NCBI GenBank assembly: GCA_037102815.1
Contig: BTPP01000006.1
Coordinates: 1,860,001-1,924,000, forward strand
Length of the DNA stretch: 64,000 nucleotides
Direction: 5' to 3'
From: Neurospora intermedia
Taxonomy: Eukaryota; Ascomycota; Sordariomycetes; Sordariales; Sordariaceae
The notes under the pieces are model-generated. The model ran no database searches. It saw only the letters and a program-made list of their open reading frames with translations, and was not told the origin of the DNA. The position numbers and the translations under genes were made by a program. Numbering within the stretch: the stretch's first letter is position 1; each line of letters starts with the position of its first letter. Shown piece by piece: positions 12,831 to 24,726 of this stretch.

Positions 12831-13903
12831 GGATGGACATCGAGTTCATTCAGCGCCTTGTCAGAGTGGTTCCGCCGCTTGCTGGTGGCGGACATGGTTC
12901 TGGAAACAGAGGGAGTGAACCAGAGTGCGAATGACAAGAAGGTTTGGAGGCCAGGGGAGTTTTGTAGGGGTCCTCGCACGATCGATGGACAGTTCACGGC
13001 ATTAACAGGGCGTTTGGAGCGGCAAATTTTCTTTTGTTTCACTGGCTTTGAAGGCGGACACGATACCCAGGGTTTGCGGATGGATGGCTTATCGCATCTC
13101 GTTTTCTATGACAGGCGAGACCTGTGCTTAGCGGGCGTTAATCAATTTGGTTGAGTTGAACCAATCCGATACCGCTCGTCATAGTTACGGATGGTTATTG
13201 CAAGATGGGAATAGGGATTATAATTTATAATACTTCGAAAACAAGTCGGCTAGACTCCCTTTCAGATATTCCTATCCAAAAAATGTGCAGATGTCAAGTT
13301 CGAAGGTGCAATCAAGACGCTTGGATGTGTAGTAAGAATATGCCCGAGGTATAATGTTAAAGGTCTCATCAATATTGCCAGGGACGAGCGCATGCATGAT
13401 GTGTAGATTTTATATTCGAGCTGATGGTTGCTCTATGCTATGTGATGTCCTGTTTCGTGAAGTTGTCGTCCAAATCTCGTCTTGATACGTTTGTAGTCAT
13501 AAGCTGAAAACGATATCACAGCGGACGAGAAATCGAAGGCAATCACAACTGGGACAGAGACGACTGACTGAGCTAACAACGGGAGGATGTGCGAAACATG
13601 CCACGCGGGCGGTATTGCTAAATGATCATACAACGACACCGAGTACCAATGGCAAAAGAGGAAAGCGTGCGGCGATGGAAAATGTCGGGAAATCTTTGAC
13701 GATAATGTCGCAATGATTTTAAGCATAGCGTGGGATGCGATTTCACTTTGTCGCAACACGGAGCCAGCGCTGCGAGACACGAAGTGGTCAAAAATTCGAC
13801 CAACTGACGACTTCAAGAACATCATCCAACAACGAAAATCAATCCAAAAGACTCTTCTTCCCAATGTCCCAACCCTCGAGCTGGGAGACAAAGTGAAAAA
13901 AAA
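12831..13903. other. Intergenic, MFS 3' flank to U6 gene
   Basis: I see no coding region in this 1.07 kb. The stretch next to the U6 gene (13896-13907) is the A-run that is the U6 T-tract on the other strand. Confidence 0.6.
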
Positions 13904-14004
13904 AAAATTGGTAGCGTCTCTTTGAGTAGCGTGTCATCCTTAGTGCAGGGGCCATGCTAATCTTCTCTGTATCGTTTCAAATTGACCAAATTGCCCCGAA
14001 GGGC
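13904..14004 (-). ncRNA. U6 spliceosomal snRNA
   Basis: Reading the minus strand from 14004, the RNA begins with a GCCC-UUCG-GGGC 5' hairpin, continues UUUGGUCAAUUUGAAACG, then the invariant U6 block AUACAGAGAAGAUUAGCAU. The ACAGAGA box (5' splice-site contact) is followed by the U4/U6 stem region GGCCCCUGCACUAAGGAUGA and the AGC-type triad region of U6. It ends CCAA before an uninterrupted T-tract (13907 down to 13896), the Pol III terminator. The gene is intronless, unlike U6 of fission yeast and some basidiomycetes. The 5' end is placed by analogy with the S. pombe hairpin and may be off by a few bases. Role: catalytic core RNA of the spliceosome. Confidence 0.96.
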
Positions 14005-14640
14005 GAAGAAGAAAAGGAGAAAAGAAAAGTCTAAGAAGGGGGACGGGGTGCAGGGCTTCTTATACCCTTGAGAGACAGGAGTAAGTGGTCTGTGCATGAG
14101 TGCAATTCCTGGTGGAGCTCGCTGGTTTGAGTGGAGCTGGGGCTGTGACGGCTGAGTGCTGGATGACCAGGCACTGCACCTGCCACGGATGCTAGTGTGG
14201 CGCATCAAGGCAGGCGGCAGGCAAACTGAAAGAAATGACTTGGCATTTGCGATCGACTCGACCGATACCACTGCAGTGATGACCCTTGCGGCCCTGCCAC
14301 CCCCGCCGGCCGCTTACCGCAATGTGATCGACGGAGCTCTCTCACCCATTGTTTGCGCCGAACCACCAACGATCCCACAGGCCGCCTGGTCAACTTCCGT
14401 CCGATATACCAGTCTCCGAGTTCGCCGTCCCCAAGGACCCGGTCAATCAGCCCTCCGACCGGCCTGCGCGCGGCCGTCGAGATCGAGTCGCTGCGACCAA
14501 GCAGTTTCAACCGAAGCTCTTCGATCTTCCAAGCTGACAACCTCCATTCAACGAAAACCAATGCGCCGATAACGCTTCATGATTCTCATTACTGTATCCA
14601 GCCTTATTAACATCTACCGTCACATAATCAACCAACGGCA
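14005..14640. other. Divergent intergenic, U6 and secretory protein gene
   Basis: Contains the upstream regions of U6 (-) and of the gene starting at 14641 (+). There are several short frames but none with support. Confidence 0.6.
14059..14065 (-). promoter_or_regulatory. TATA-like element upstream of U6
   Basis: GTATAAG on the minus strand lies about 57 nt upstream of the inferred U6 5' end. This is farther than the about -30 position usual for U6 TATA boxes, so its use is uncertain. I found no clear downstream B box. Confidence 0.35.
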
Positions 14641-15522
14641 ATGGCGCGAATACACATATTGACCATATTCCTCCTCTCCCTTCTCTCCCTCGTCAGCGCC
14701 TGTACGTTTCCCTCTTGCCTTGCTTTGCCCTCCCCTCCCATCGATTTCTTTCCATCTCCCATAGAACCTACTTTACTAACACCTATCTTCCTCCTCATCA
14801 CAGCCGCTCCAACCTTCTGTAAATGCACCTGCTTCTCCAACAGCACCATAATCCGTCTCGGCCCTCAACCCGACGACCCAGCCAACAATAATCCTCAACA
14901 ACCACCACCACCACCACCACCGCCGTCCAAACCCACCGCGACCATCACCGCCACCGCATCCCCCCCAAACAGCCCACGCTCCCCGAACGATCAATCACAG
15001 TTCCTCCTCCATCTCGGTGGATTGTCCAAACGCGCAGCTTCCTCTTCCTGCACCCAATGCAACCGCGCCTTCTGCCTGCAATACAACCTACCGATCTGCA
15101 AAGATGCCGAAGAGAAGGACGTGACGACGACCTGTTTTCAGCGAGATAGCAGGAAGGACGAGATCATTGTCTGGGGGTTTATTTTGAGCACGGCGGGACT
15201 GCTGGGGTGGGCGGGAGTGAGGAGGGTTTTGGAGAAGGGACGGGTGTCTGGCTTTGGAGGAGGGGGAGGAGGAGGTGCTGGGGGGAGGTCCGGAAGGTCG
15301 GGATTGATGGGTGGTCTTGGGGGGACTGGTGGTATCGGAGGTAGTAGGGCCGGTGGGAATGGTGGTGCTGGTGGTGGTGGCTTGGGAGGGATTGGAGGGG
15401 GGTTGTTCAGGAGGGCTTTTAGCGGGGGAGCAGGAGGGCAAGGGCGAGGAGGAGGAGGAGGAGGAGGAGAAGGAGGTACAGGACAGGGGGCATATAGTCC
15501 CCTTGGAGGGGAAGGGCGCTGA
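14641..15522 (+). CDS. Secretory-pathway single-TM protein, Cys-rich lumenal part, Gly-rich tail
   Basis: I predict two exons, 14641-14701 and 14804-15522 (259 aa). The intron has a GTACGT donor, a CTAAC branch near 14777 and a CACAG acceptor. It is 102 nt with no in-frame stop, so retention would add 34 residues without breaking the frame; splicing gives a cleaner signal peptide (MARIHILTIFLLSLLSLVSA). The mature part begins APTFCKCTCF with a sequon (NST), a proline run, then a second Cys cluster (CTQCNRAFCLQYNLPIC and a later TTCFQRDS). A TM segment follows at about residues 145-170 (IIVWGFILSTAGLLGWAG). The tail of about 90 residues is almost entirely Gly with Arg and Ser. I recognise the Cys pattern as recurring in ascomycete proteins but know no function. 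A type I membrane topology is inferred. Confidence 0.75.
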   Translation: MARIHILTIFLLSLLSLVSACTFPSCLALPSPPIDFFPSPIEPTLLTPIFLLITAAPTFCKCTCFSNSTIIRLGPQPDDPANNNPQQPPPPPPPPSKPTATITATASPPNSPRSPNDQSQFLLHLGGLSKRAASSSCTQCNRAFCLQYNLPICKDAEEKDVTTTCFQRDSRKDEIIVWGFILSTAGLLGWAGVRRVLEKGRVSGFGGGGGGGAGGRSGRSGLMGGLGGTGGIGGSRAGGNGGAGGGGLGGIGGGLFRRAFSGGAGGQGRGGGGGGGEGGTGQGAYSPLGGEGR

Positions 15523-16734
15523 ACTCGATCAAATTGCAAGATGGAGAGTTAATGAAATGTTATGTTTGTTTATGGTTTGTGTGGGGCGTTATGGGTTATG
15601 GATTGGGGTTTTACCATGTGCTTGAACGTGCGCGCGTGAGCTGGTTCGTGAAGCGAGTGATGGAAGTGCAATTATGCTGAGGATTAATGCAATATCTCTA
15701 TGGCTTTGGATCTGTCGGAGATCTGTCTGAGCTGGTTGAGGTGTGCTGCTTAGTTATACCTCTTCTCTGGATTCAAGTGGAAAGGGCATGCGTGGACTAG
15801 TTCGCAAGCTTTAAGCCGTGAACGATATAGCCTATCTGAACTTACTGCTCTCTGAGAGTGTGGACGATGTAGATGTTGAGTTTCTGATCAGGTCACATAG
15901 CGTGATCACACACATACAGGTAACAATGGCTGGATTTGAGTAAGTAAAGGCAACTTTTCAAAAAGACGTTCACTGAAAGCAAGAGACACCTAGATGATCG
16001 GATGTTTATCTCTCATCATCCTTCTATTTTGATCAAGAGCCGCTGATCAGACGGTATGATCTTTGTCCCCCAACTTTGACGTGGCAGTATACCAAGCTGT
16101 TTGGATTTGTTGTTTAGTACATGAAGGTCTTGAAGCGACTCTCTGGCATCCAAGTGTCGGTAGTTGGGCCAGAGTCATTGCAATGTCTGTCGAATACATG
16201 GACTCCAGCACGCGTTAGAACCCGACATTGCAGGATTGTCATGGACTTCTCATATCAAGACAAGGGAACGTCAGACTACGCTTGAGTAGGAATTTACTGA
16301 TCAAAGCCCTCCATCTTAGTATAGAACTACGCACTGTTGTCGCGATAGAGCTTCAAAATCTTTCATTGACAGTCACCTGAGCTGGCTCCGTTCTGCGAAA
16401 CGAAGAGAGAATAGAGGTTCAGACAATATGGGTATCAATATGTATGCTTCTCGAAGGTCTTAGTAGGCATTAATGCTATTCCTACAGTTCGCCGCTGACT
16501 CCATGGTCGTGTCTGTTTTTGGTTCCCCGCCATATGTGAAACTACAAGCAAAGAACTTTTCATGACCCGTTTTCCTTTTGAATGCCTTCAGAACTGTTCG
16601 CACGGATGGGGCAGCTCCTCGATAACATCAGGCTGCATCACATGCGGTACCCACTGCACAGTCTCTTGGTACAGCTCTCCCTGCATTGCTGCCTCTCTAA
16701 CCCCAGTTTCATCACTCTCTTCGGAAGAAAACCT
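15523..16734. other. Convergent intergenic
   Basis: Holds the 3' flanks of the secretory-protein gene (+) and DAHP synthase (-). I see no ORF or RNA gene with support in this 1.2 kb. Confidence 0.6.
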
Positions 16735-18147
<1,413 letters not shown>

Positions 18148-19291
18148 GGTTGCAGTGGAAGTGAATTAAACCGTGATTGTGTAAAAAGCGAAGTCGAGAG
18201 GTGAGGTTGTCAAGAAAACTGAGTTCAGGAATGACTCTGGTCGACGGAGGTGATTTGACTTTTGCTTGGCAAGGTCGAGAGGAAAGAATCTCGGCAGAGG
18301 AAGGAGCTTAAAGTCCAGGTGAGGGCGAATTAAAGGCAGGCAAGACCCTGTTGGCAAACGTATGATTGGGCAATGTGATTGGCCTGGTCGGAGGCGACAA
18401 GGAAGGCGTTAGTGGGAATGGGGTGGAAGGGGAGTCAATAACAAAGAAATTCTGCAGCCACCGAAGCCAAGGTGAGCGGATGGAAGGCACAATAAATAGC
18501 GAGGTCAAGTGTAGCTCCTAAAACGAAAAGGGTTTGCGGATGAGGAGAGGCCTAGGGTAATTCACTGGGCAGTCTATAAACTTTGGGATGGAGAGAAAGA
18601 TGGCAGAAAACACCGCCTCCGTCCGGCTACTTATAGGACGAAAAGATATTGCCAAACAAGGTACAGCTTCAAATATTCTCGTCGTGACTCACAAACTACA
18701 GTACTGTACGAGGGTCTCAAACACCCAGGGCCTCTCATCCAAATTGAAAATCGAACAAGATGACTGAGGGCAACGAACGGAGACGGGATGTGGACAGCGG
18801 GAAGCAAGCGGGCAGGGCAGGCACAAAGTCCGGGGTGTATCTTTCCGTAAACTTTTGAGAAGATCTGTGCGGGGCAGGGACATATGCCCGTTGAAACTGA
18901 CACACACACCCAGTCAGCGGGACCGAAAATTTGTGTGAAGAGTGGAATTGGAAAAATGCCGCCTGCCATTGACATTCACGCTTGGTTTGGAAGCCAGGCA
19001 GTGCCCTGTATTTTCGAATAGAGCCCACGGATGGATTCGATCGACAACATGATGTTCTTCTCCAAACATGGCGCTGAAACTCCCGGCTAGCAAGTGGTGC
19101 TTGTGGGCGTGGTAATTCGGGGTTCTTTCATTCGTCTCGGGCACTTGGCCTCACCACGACTCGGCTGCCCCATCCGCTTCCGTCTGCTAGTGTCCGATAC
19201 ACGGACCAATGGACCAGGGCTCCCGGGAAGAAGCTGTTGATTCTATCCAGGGTTCGAGGCCGCTTCGATGCAACATGAACCGCTGCATCTT
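18148..19291. other. DAHP synthase upstream region
   Basis: This 1.1 kb lies between the DAHP synthase start and the MITE. It includes the TGACTCA site and no supported ORF. Confidence 0.6.
18685..18691. promoter_or_regulatory. GCN4/CPC1-type TGACTCA element
   Basis: Exact palindromic TGA-C-TCA, the known binding site of Gcn4/CPC1 bZIP factors, about 540 bp upstream of the DAHP synthase ATG. Aromatic amino-acid genes are classic targets of cross-pathway control in Neurospora. A 7-mer can occur by chance, so this is suggestive only. A near match (TGACTCT) lies near 18232. Confidence 0.45.
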
Positions 19292-19686
19292 GGCCCCGTT
19301 TGGTTCAACCAACAAAACAAAAGTTTGTATGGGAAAATGATCCCTGTCAACTAACAAACTGTTTTTTTGTTGTTTTATGCAGGAAGTTGGGGGTCATATT
19401 AGTCTTGGCTGCATTTAGAGGTACCACGCTAAGGCAAGTAGATGCAATACAGTCCGGAAGGCTTAAGAAGGGAATTAGTGGGCCTTTGCAGGAGCATTTT
19501 GTTGGTTTCTATCTTCCCTCCTCAGAGTGTGAAGATACTAAGCAACAGAATACACCCTTGTTACAACAACGCGTCTTTTGGCCCCTATCCTCCTGCGGTA
19601 CCTCTTGGCTGCGTTTTTAGCTTTGTACCCTCCTCTACCCCTTGTAAAAACAAATTGACTTTTTGTTAGTTGAACCAAACGGGGCC
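19292..19686. mobile_element. Non-autonomous DNA transposon (MITE), PIF/Harbinger Tourist-like
   Basis: A 395-bp element bounded by terminal inverted repeats. The outer 18 bases, GGCCCCGTTTGGTTCAAC, are identical at both ends, and 25 of the first 26 positions match. It is flanked by a 3-bp direct repeat CTT (19289-19291 and 19687-19689), which fits a target-site duplication. The interior has no transposase and no conserved ORF. A GG(C/G)-beginning TIR with GTTTGGTT plus a 3-bp duplication is characteristic of PIF/Harbinger elements and Tourist MITEs; the superfamily is inferred. Near-perfect TIRs argue for a recent insertion or constrained ends. It lies about 1.14 kb upstream of DAHP synthase. 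Confidence 0.85.
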
Positions 19687-19689
19687 CTT

Positions 19690-22600
19690 GACATGCCAGT
19701 GAGGACATCACGTAACGGCCCGCAGCAGCGACACCCGTAGCCGCGAGTTGACGGACGCCGGTAACCTCGGTCATTTTGATGTTTGATTTATTTACGCACG
19801 TATTCTTCGGATTGGCGCCGACAAGTATGGAAGAGATTTGGTGCTGGCTTTTCCAGTGAACGGGGGGTTACGTGGAAGCTCAGGCCACCAACCGCCTCTC
19901 CCTTCTAACATACGTTATCATTGTATATATTACTCTATCGTTTTCGATACATTCAACGGCAACTTTGACTTACGGTCTACCGTACCTTGCTTGATAGGTG
20001 ACTTGGAGACAATATAAGACTCGCTCTGCAACTTCCCGCGTCTCTTCTAAAGTCTCTTCACCGCGTTAGTGACATCGGCAAAAAGACGTTTGCTCCTTCA
20101 TCCCATCTTCACAACTAACAGCACCAATAAAGAGAACTCAATATCAACAATGTCTTCCAAGGAGGAGTGGATTCTACTCGTTGACACGTTCTTTGAGGAC
20201 GGAGTGACGTGTTGCGATGGATCCTGTCCGGGGGCATGTGAATCGGCGGACTCCGAAAGCCGGAGCGGTTACCGAATATGCCAAGGAAGCAGAGCTCCGA
20301 AGTTTCACCCTTCTTGGCCATCAAGGTACACTCGCAAACCTCGCGTAGGTGGTATAGATGTCAAATTCTGACTTTCGTTCTATACAGCGTTGGGATATGA
20401 CTTCTCTTTCTTTCTCTTTTTTTTATTATCTTCTTTTTCTTGTCATGAGAATGGACTTATCATACAACTCAGTAATGGGCCATTTCTTGCATGGTGAATG
20501 GCCAACGGCTTCTTTTTTCCCGAATAAGACAAGATGGCTTGGTTGTCGTTGAAGCTAAGAAGAACCTGTACGGGTAGTAGCCTGTCCACATGGACAAAAC
20601 TGGCCGAATATGTCATTTCCGTACATATGATAGTGTTCCCAGTACCTGTTTGATTTGTGGAGAGGTTACAGCATCAAAGTGAGGAAAAGACTTTAAATGG
20701 AAAGTCCTGTGGTCACCTCTAGGTTCAAAGTTGCAACTCCACAACCTTGGCTGACAAGTTCGGTAGGTACCGATCTGGGTACACATAATACCTCTAGCAG
20801 ACCGTCGGTCTGTGGTTTACGGTCTGGCAGATCTAGCGGAGCATGGCATACCGTTCGATCTATCAATTTCGCTTGACTAAAAAGAACTCGTCCATAGGTT
20901 GCCTTATAAGGCTGAGCACCACCTAGCCTGGCCTGATGCTCATCTCGACTGGAGGGGTGTTGGGACGGACTGCAGTTTGAGGTGCTATAGAGAGATCTCT
21001 TGTATCTGAGTTCAAAGTTGAAGGGTTCAAGTGTCTGTATCTCGCTATGAGGTGATCAGGGACCGTTCAAACCCAAACCATGCTGGAACCTGACGTAACT
21101 GTTGCTGATCTGGCAGCATCCACTTCGAGAACAGATGGTCGCCTGCTAAAGTAGAATCGAATGGAACGGACGAGTGGGAGAGTAAAGAGCTTGTGTGGTT
21201 AAGGTATGTTCAAAGGTACCTGGTTTCTGAATTTCTGATGGAAACCAGAACATCAAGGTCCACGCTTGTGATGTCCCCGGACTGGAGCCGGAGGCCAAGT
21301 CTGGACGAAATGGCCAATGAGATACCTATCCACACCGGGAAACAATTGAACATTTACCTGAGGGTCTGTGCCATTTCGATTTTTCAATTAAACCTAAAAC
21401 TGAAGAGTCATTTGCCATGCGTCTCGACCGGGCTCGTTTGGTGGCATAGGGCTGAAGCTCTTGAGGTCGCTGCTCTAGAGGTATTGCTCGCTTTGTTTAA
21501 AAAAATGAAAAACCAAAAAAAACCACCCGATATCTTCGCCACAACGACGACGAACGGACTGAAGACTTGAAAGGACCATTAGACCAGTTACAGTGGCTGC
21601 ACGGCGCGCAAGCATATGTGCCGTGATCTTGTTCTTCTCAACAAAGGCGAGGGGCTGAAAGGGTCTTCCCCACATTCGCGGCAAAAGACACTAGCTCGTC
21701 CAGGACAAAATAACATGGACTGCAGCCAAACCAGATCAGATCACCAGAACCATGACATCGCTGTAAACCACCAAGACGGTATTGATTCCTCTCACTACCT
21801 TCTTCTTATTCGTTACTTGTGTCACTTATAGTCCCCAGTAGGTGTCTACAGCCCTACGAACTAGTGGCCATCTTGTCAATTTGCCGCTCACGTTGTGCTC
21901 TGGAGTCCCCGTTTATTTGTCTTTGACTAGGGTGGAAACTCTTCAGAATGGCGGCGGGCTTGTTTTCATGGTAAACAACTCTAAAAACACCCAACCATGA
22001 AATTGTCAGCTCACCATTGCCAGTCACAACACAAGAAGTGTTTTTTTGTGATACTTCTACCGTATACCTACGTCAATGGACAAGTCGACAGATTAATCAT
22101 TACACCTCAGATTCTTGTGCCTCGCAGGCAATGTCTCAGTTGCTGTTCTTCTCCTGCACCAAGTCCACAACAAATGTCTTTCTCGACATCCTTGCAGTGA
22201 CTGACGTAGATGCCTGCCGGCGCACACTTGCCAGTCTCTTCCACCACACATTGGTGTTTTATCGTGTGAAAGTGTCCATTAGATTCTGTACTGGTGGTGA
22301 AAGAGAGGGTTGAGAATGTCAAATGTTTTAGGGGCACTGATACTTACCTTCCCGGACCCTGCAAACTCTGACCTCTTTTATCTCATAGCTTGTTTATCAA
22401 AGCCAGGGGGTAAACGGCGCCGACCTCAGGTTTTTTCTTTACTTGCACCCCGCCACCACGGCACATCCCATTGTCTTGAAATTTCAGCGGCTACCTCTAC
22501 TTTTCTGGTGATTCTGAAACAGTGAATCCTGTATATCAGCGGTCACCTTTTTCTGCTTCCTCGCATACGTCCAAGAGCTGCAACGTGAAGGTTGTCGATC

Positions 22601-23334
22601 GCGGCATCCAAGTCAGAGACCAAGACCAGACTAAAAAGATCCTAGACAGCGTTGTCTCCGCACGGGAAGGAACGAAGAGCGGCTTGGAGGGACGGTCGGT
22701 GACAAGCCAGCCCACTCCCCAGTTTGGGACCCCAAATGGCAACCAAGTGGGCAAAGCCTTCCCCATAGGTGGTGCTCTTTTGGGAACTGACGGAACAATT
22801 CAGCCCCCCCCTCACCTCCGCTGTCGCTGTCGCAACGTCCTTTCCATTGGTCTCCCTGCGAGAAGGCGGTCTCCTATTCACCATTCAGGCGGCTTCTGCC
22901 TATCAAATCGAACAGTCCAAAGGGCAAGCAAGGAGTGAGGTGCTGAGTGAGCTGGGCAATTCGGGCATCTTCCGGTCTCTCTTTCAGTTTGTCAGGCGGT
23001 TTGAAGTTGTGGTCTTCGTAAGACATGCCGATACCGTGACATCCATCTCGGCATTACAAAGATCGATAACACCACCACGACGGCCAACACACACATACAC
23101 AAATACATACACACAGCGCTCAGCATTCTTTCAGTCCCAGTCAGCTACCCAGAGTCCTCTCCCCACAAACACCAACCTTCCAGCCGGGCTGTACTCATAA
23201 TAAGAAGAAGCTTGCACTCTTCCAACCCTTGCTTGTTTCTACACCGTAACAGCCCGATTGATTCCCTTGCAGACTGCCAATATTGGGTATCGCCTACGCA
23301 CCGCTTCGTGTTGCGCACACCCAGGTTGGACGAC
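19690..23334. other. Long intergenic stretch right of the MITE
   Basis: 3.6 kb holding only a weak small ORF (20150-20371) and the probable long 5' leader of the gene at 23335. Its right end is pyrimidine- and CACA-rich (about 23080-23125), as in Neurospora promoters. No tRNA, 5S rRNA or transposase was recognised. Confidence 0.5.
20150..20371 (+). CDS. Possible small ORF, 73 aa, unknown
   Basis: The ATG has a good fungal context (ATCAACAATG). A TATAAG-like sequence (about 20013) and CT-rich DNA lie upstream. The product begins MSSKEEWILLVDTFFEDG and has a CCDGSCPGAC cluster. I recognise no family and see no codon-use evidence. It may be the first exon of a longer spliced gene or not a gene at all. 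Confidence 0.2.
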   Translation: MSSKEEWILLVDTFFEDGVTCCDGSCPGACESADSESRSGYRICQGSRAPKFHPSWPSRYTRKPRVGGIDVKF

Positions 23335-24726
23335 ATGATGGCTCCTCATGCATGGGCCACAGGCCCTCGAAAGAGATCGCGGGAGGACGATTATGCAGAC
23401 GCCGCAATGGGAGGGGTATCAGGCTTCTCTGAGCACCGAACTGTAAGCCGCTTTTCGCTTCGGTCAAGGGTCATCTCACCCGACGTCTTTTTCTATATAT
23501 CTGCCCCGCCTTGCCTCGCCCGACTTTTGCTGTCAACCTTTCTTTACCTGAGACCGTCATATCATCTGCCTTCGATAGGATGCTAACACCCGCTCCAGAA
23601 ACGCCAACAAATATTGCCAGTTCGGACATCACCCACTGCCAAAAGATGGATGTCCACACCGAGTTTTCCGCAAGAGGACCCACAGCCCGTCGTCTCTGGC
23701 TACCAGTACTATGGGGCGCCGGACATCTCAGATCACAATGAACCTGCGGTCACAGAGCAGCACGTATGGGCGGCCGAGCCGGAACTACCGTCAAATTACA
23801 GCCCGGACAGCATGGACATGGAAATGATGGACTGCGAACCGGAACCGAGACATCAAGAACAGCAGCAACAGCACCACCAGCAGCAGTACCTCCAACCAGG
23901 CAACTTTCAACCAGACCACTTGGCGCCCGAACCCAGCATCAGTGAGCGTATCCCGACGCCCATTCATTGCAGCTTCGCCGAGCAAGGCCGGGGTAAGCAC
24001 TGGGGTGGAGCGGCGGGTAACATCACCATGGACCACCGGGGATCATATGGGGTTCCCCCGCCTACACAGCAGCACCACGAGCCATCCGTCTCGTTACTAG
24101 GCCACGAAAGCGTTCCTCGTTCTCTCGACGGCGCCGCAGCTACCGCACAGGTGATGGAGGACTGGAGTATGGTACAGAACCGTCGGCTCCCCTCTCCCAT
24201 TAGCGAGGTGGGAGGGGACATGGAGGACAGTGGCATGGGGGGAAGTCCGCGGATGATTCTCGAGTCGTACCACGCCGGCCATCAGCATCCCCATGACCAC
24301 GACCACCGCAGCGACCAGCAACATTCCCTTCCCCGCCAACGCCTCAGTAGCCTCGACCAACTGACCCATAGCCACCCACTCCTCTCCGCCATGCCGTTAC
24401 GCAACTCTTCTCTGAACAGCCAAATGGGACCTCGCGAGCCGACGCCTATTCCCCAGGGAGAATACCAAAGCTACGGCCATGGTCATAATCATAGCCATGG
24501 TAGTTTCGATGGTGTCGAGATAGACATGGGATCCCCACAGACATCGCCCAAAACCACGTCACCCCCTAACAAAAGGGGCCATCAGCGCTCCAAACACACG
24601 GTCAGCTCGTGGACTATGGCCAACCAGCCGGGCATGAAGAGGTCGTTCAGCATAGGGTATCGGGATGACTGCGAGAAGTGCCGGATGAAGGTTCCCGGCC
24701 ATTTCAACCATATTATCGTGTCGTAG
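23335..24726 (+). CDS. Uncharacterised protein with Cys/His C-terminal knuckle
   Basis: Two exons, 23335-23442 and 23599-24726, give 411 aa. The intron is phase 0 (GTAAGC donor, CTCCAG acceptor) and joins FSEHRT to KRQQILPVRTSPTAKRW. Two adjacent ATGs (23335 and 23338) could start it. The N-terminus is basic (PRKRSREDDY), compatible with nuclear localisation; the RT-KRQQ-LP-RTSPT-KRW stretch looks constrained. The middle (about 60-330) is Gln/His/Ser/Pro-rich and low in order, with a run of Gln/His at about 100-110. The last 45 residues (SSWTMANQPGMKRSFSIGYR then DDCEKCRMKVPGHFNHIIVS) look conserved and carry C-x2-C-x6-H-x2-H, which could bind zinc. I do not recognise a named family; a regulatory nuclear protein is a guess. 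Confidence 0.8.

Noticed and set aside
19292-19686. Small frames inside the MITE considered as a transposase remnant
   Set aside because: They are short, overlap the TIRs, and show no DDE or helix-turn-helix pattern.
22769-23200. A 143-codon plus-strand frame upstream of the gene at 23335
   Set aside because: It lies in the probable promoter or leader and ends in TNTYTQ-type CACA-repeat translation; no conserved pattern.
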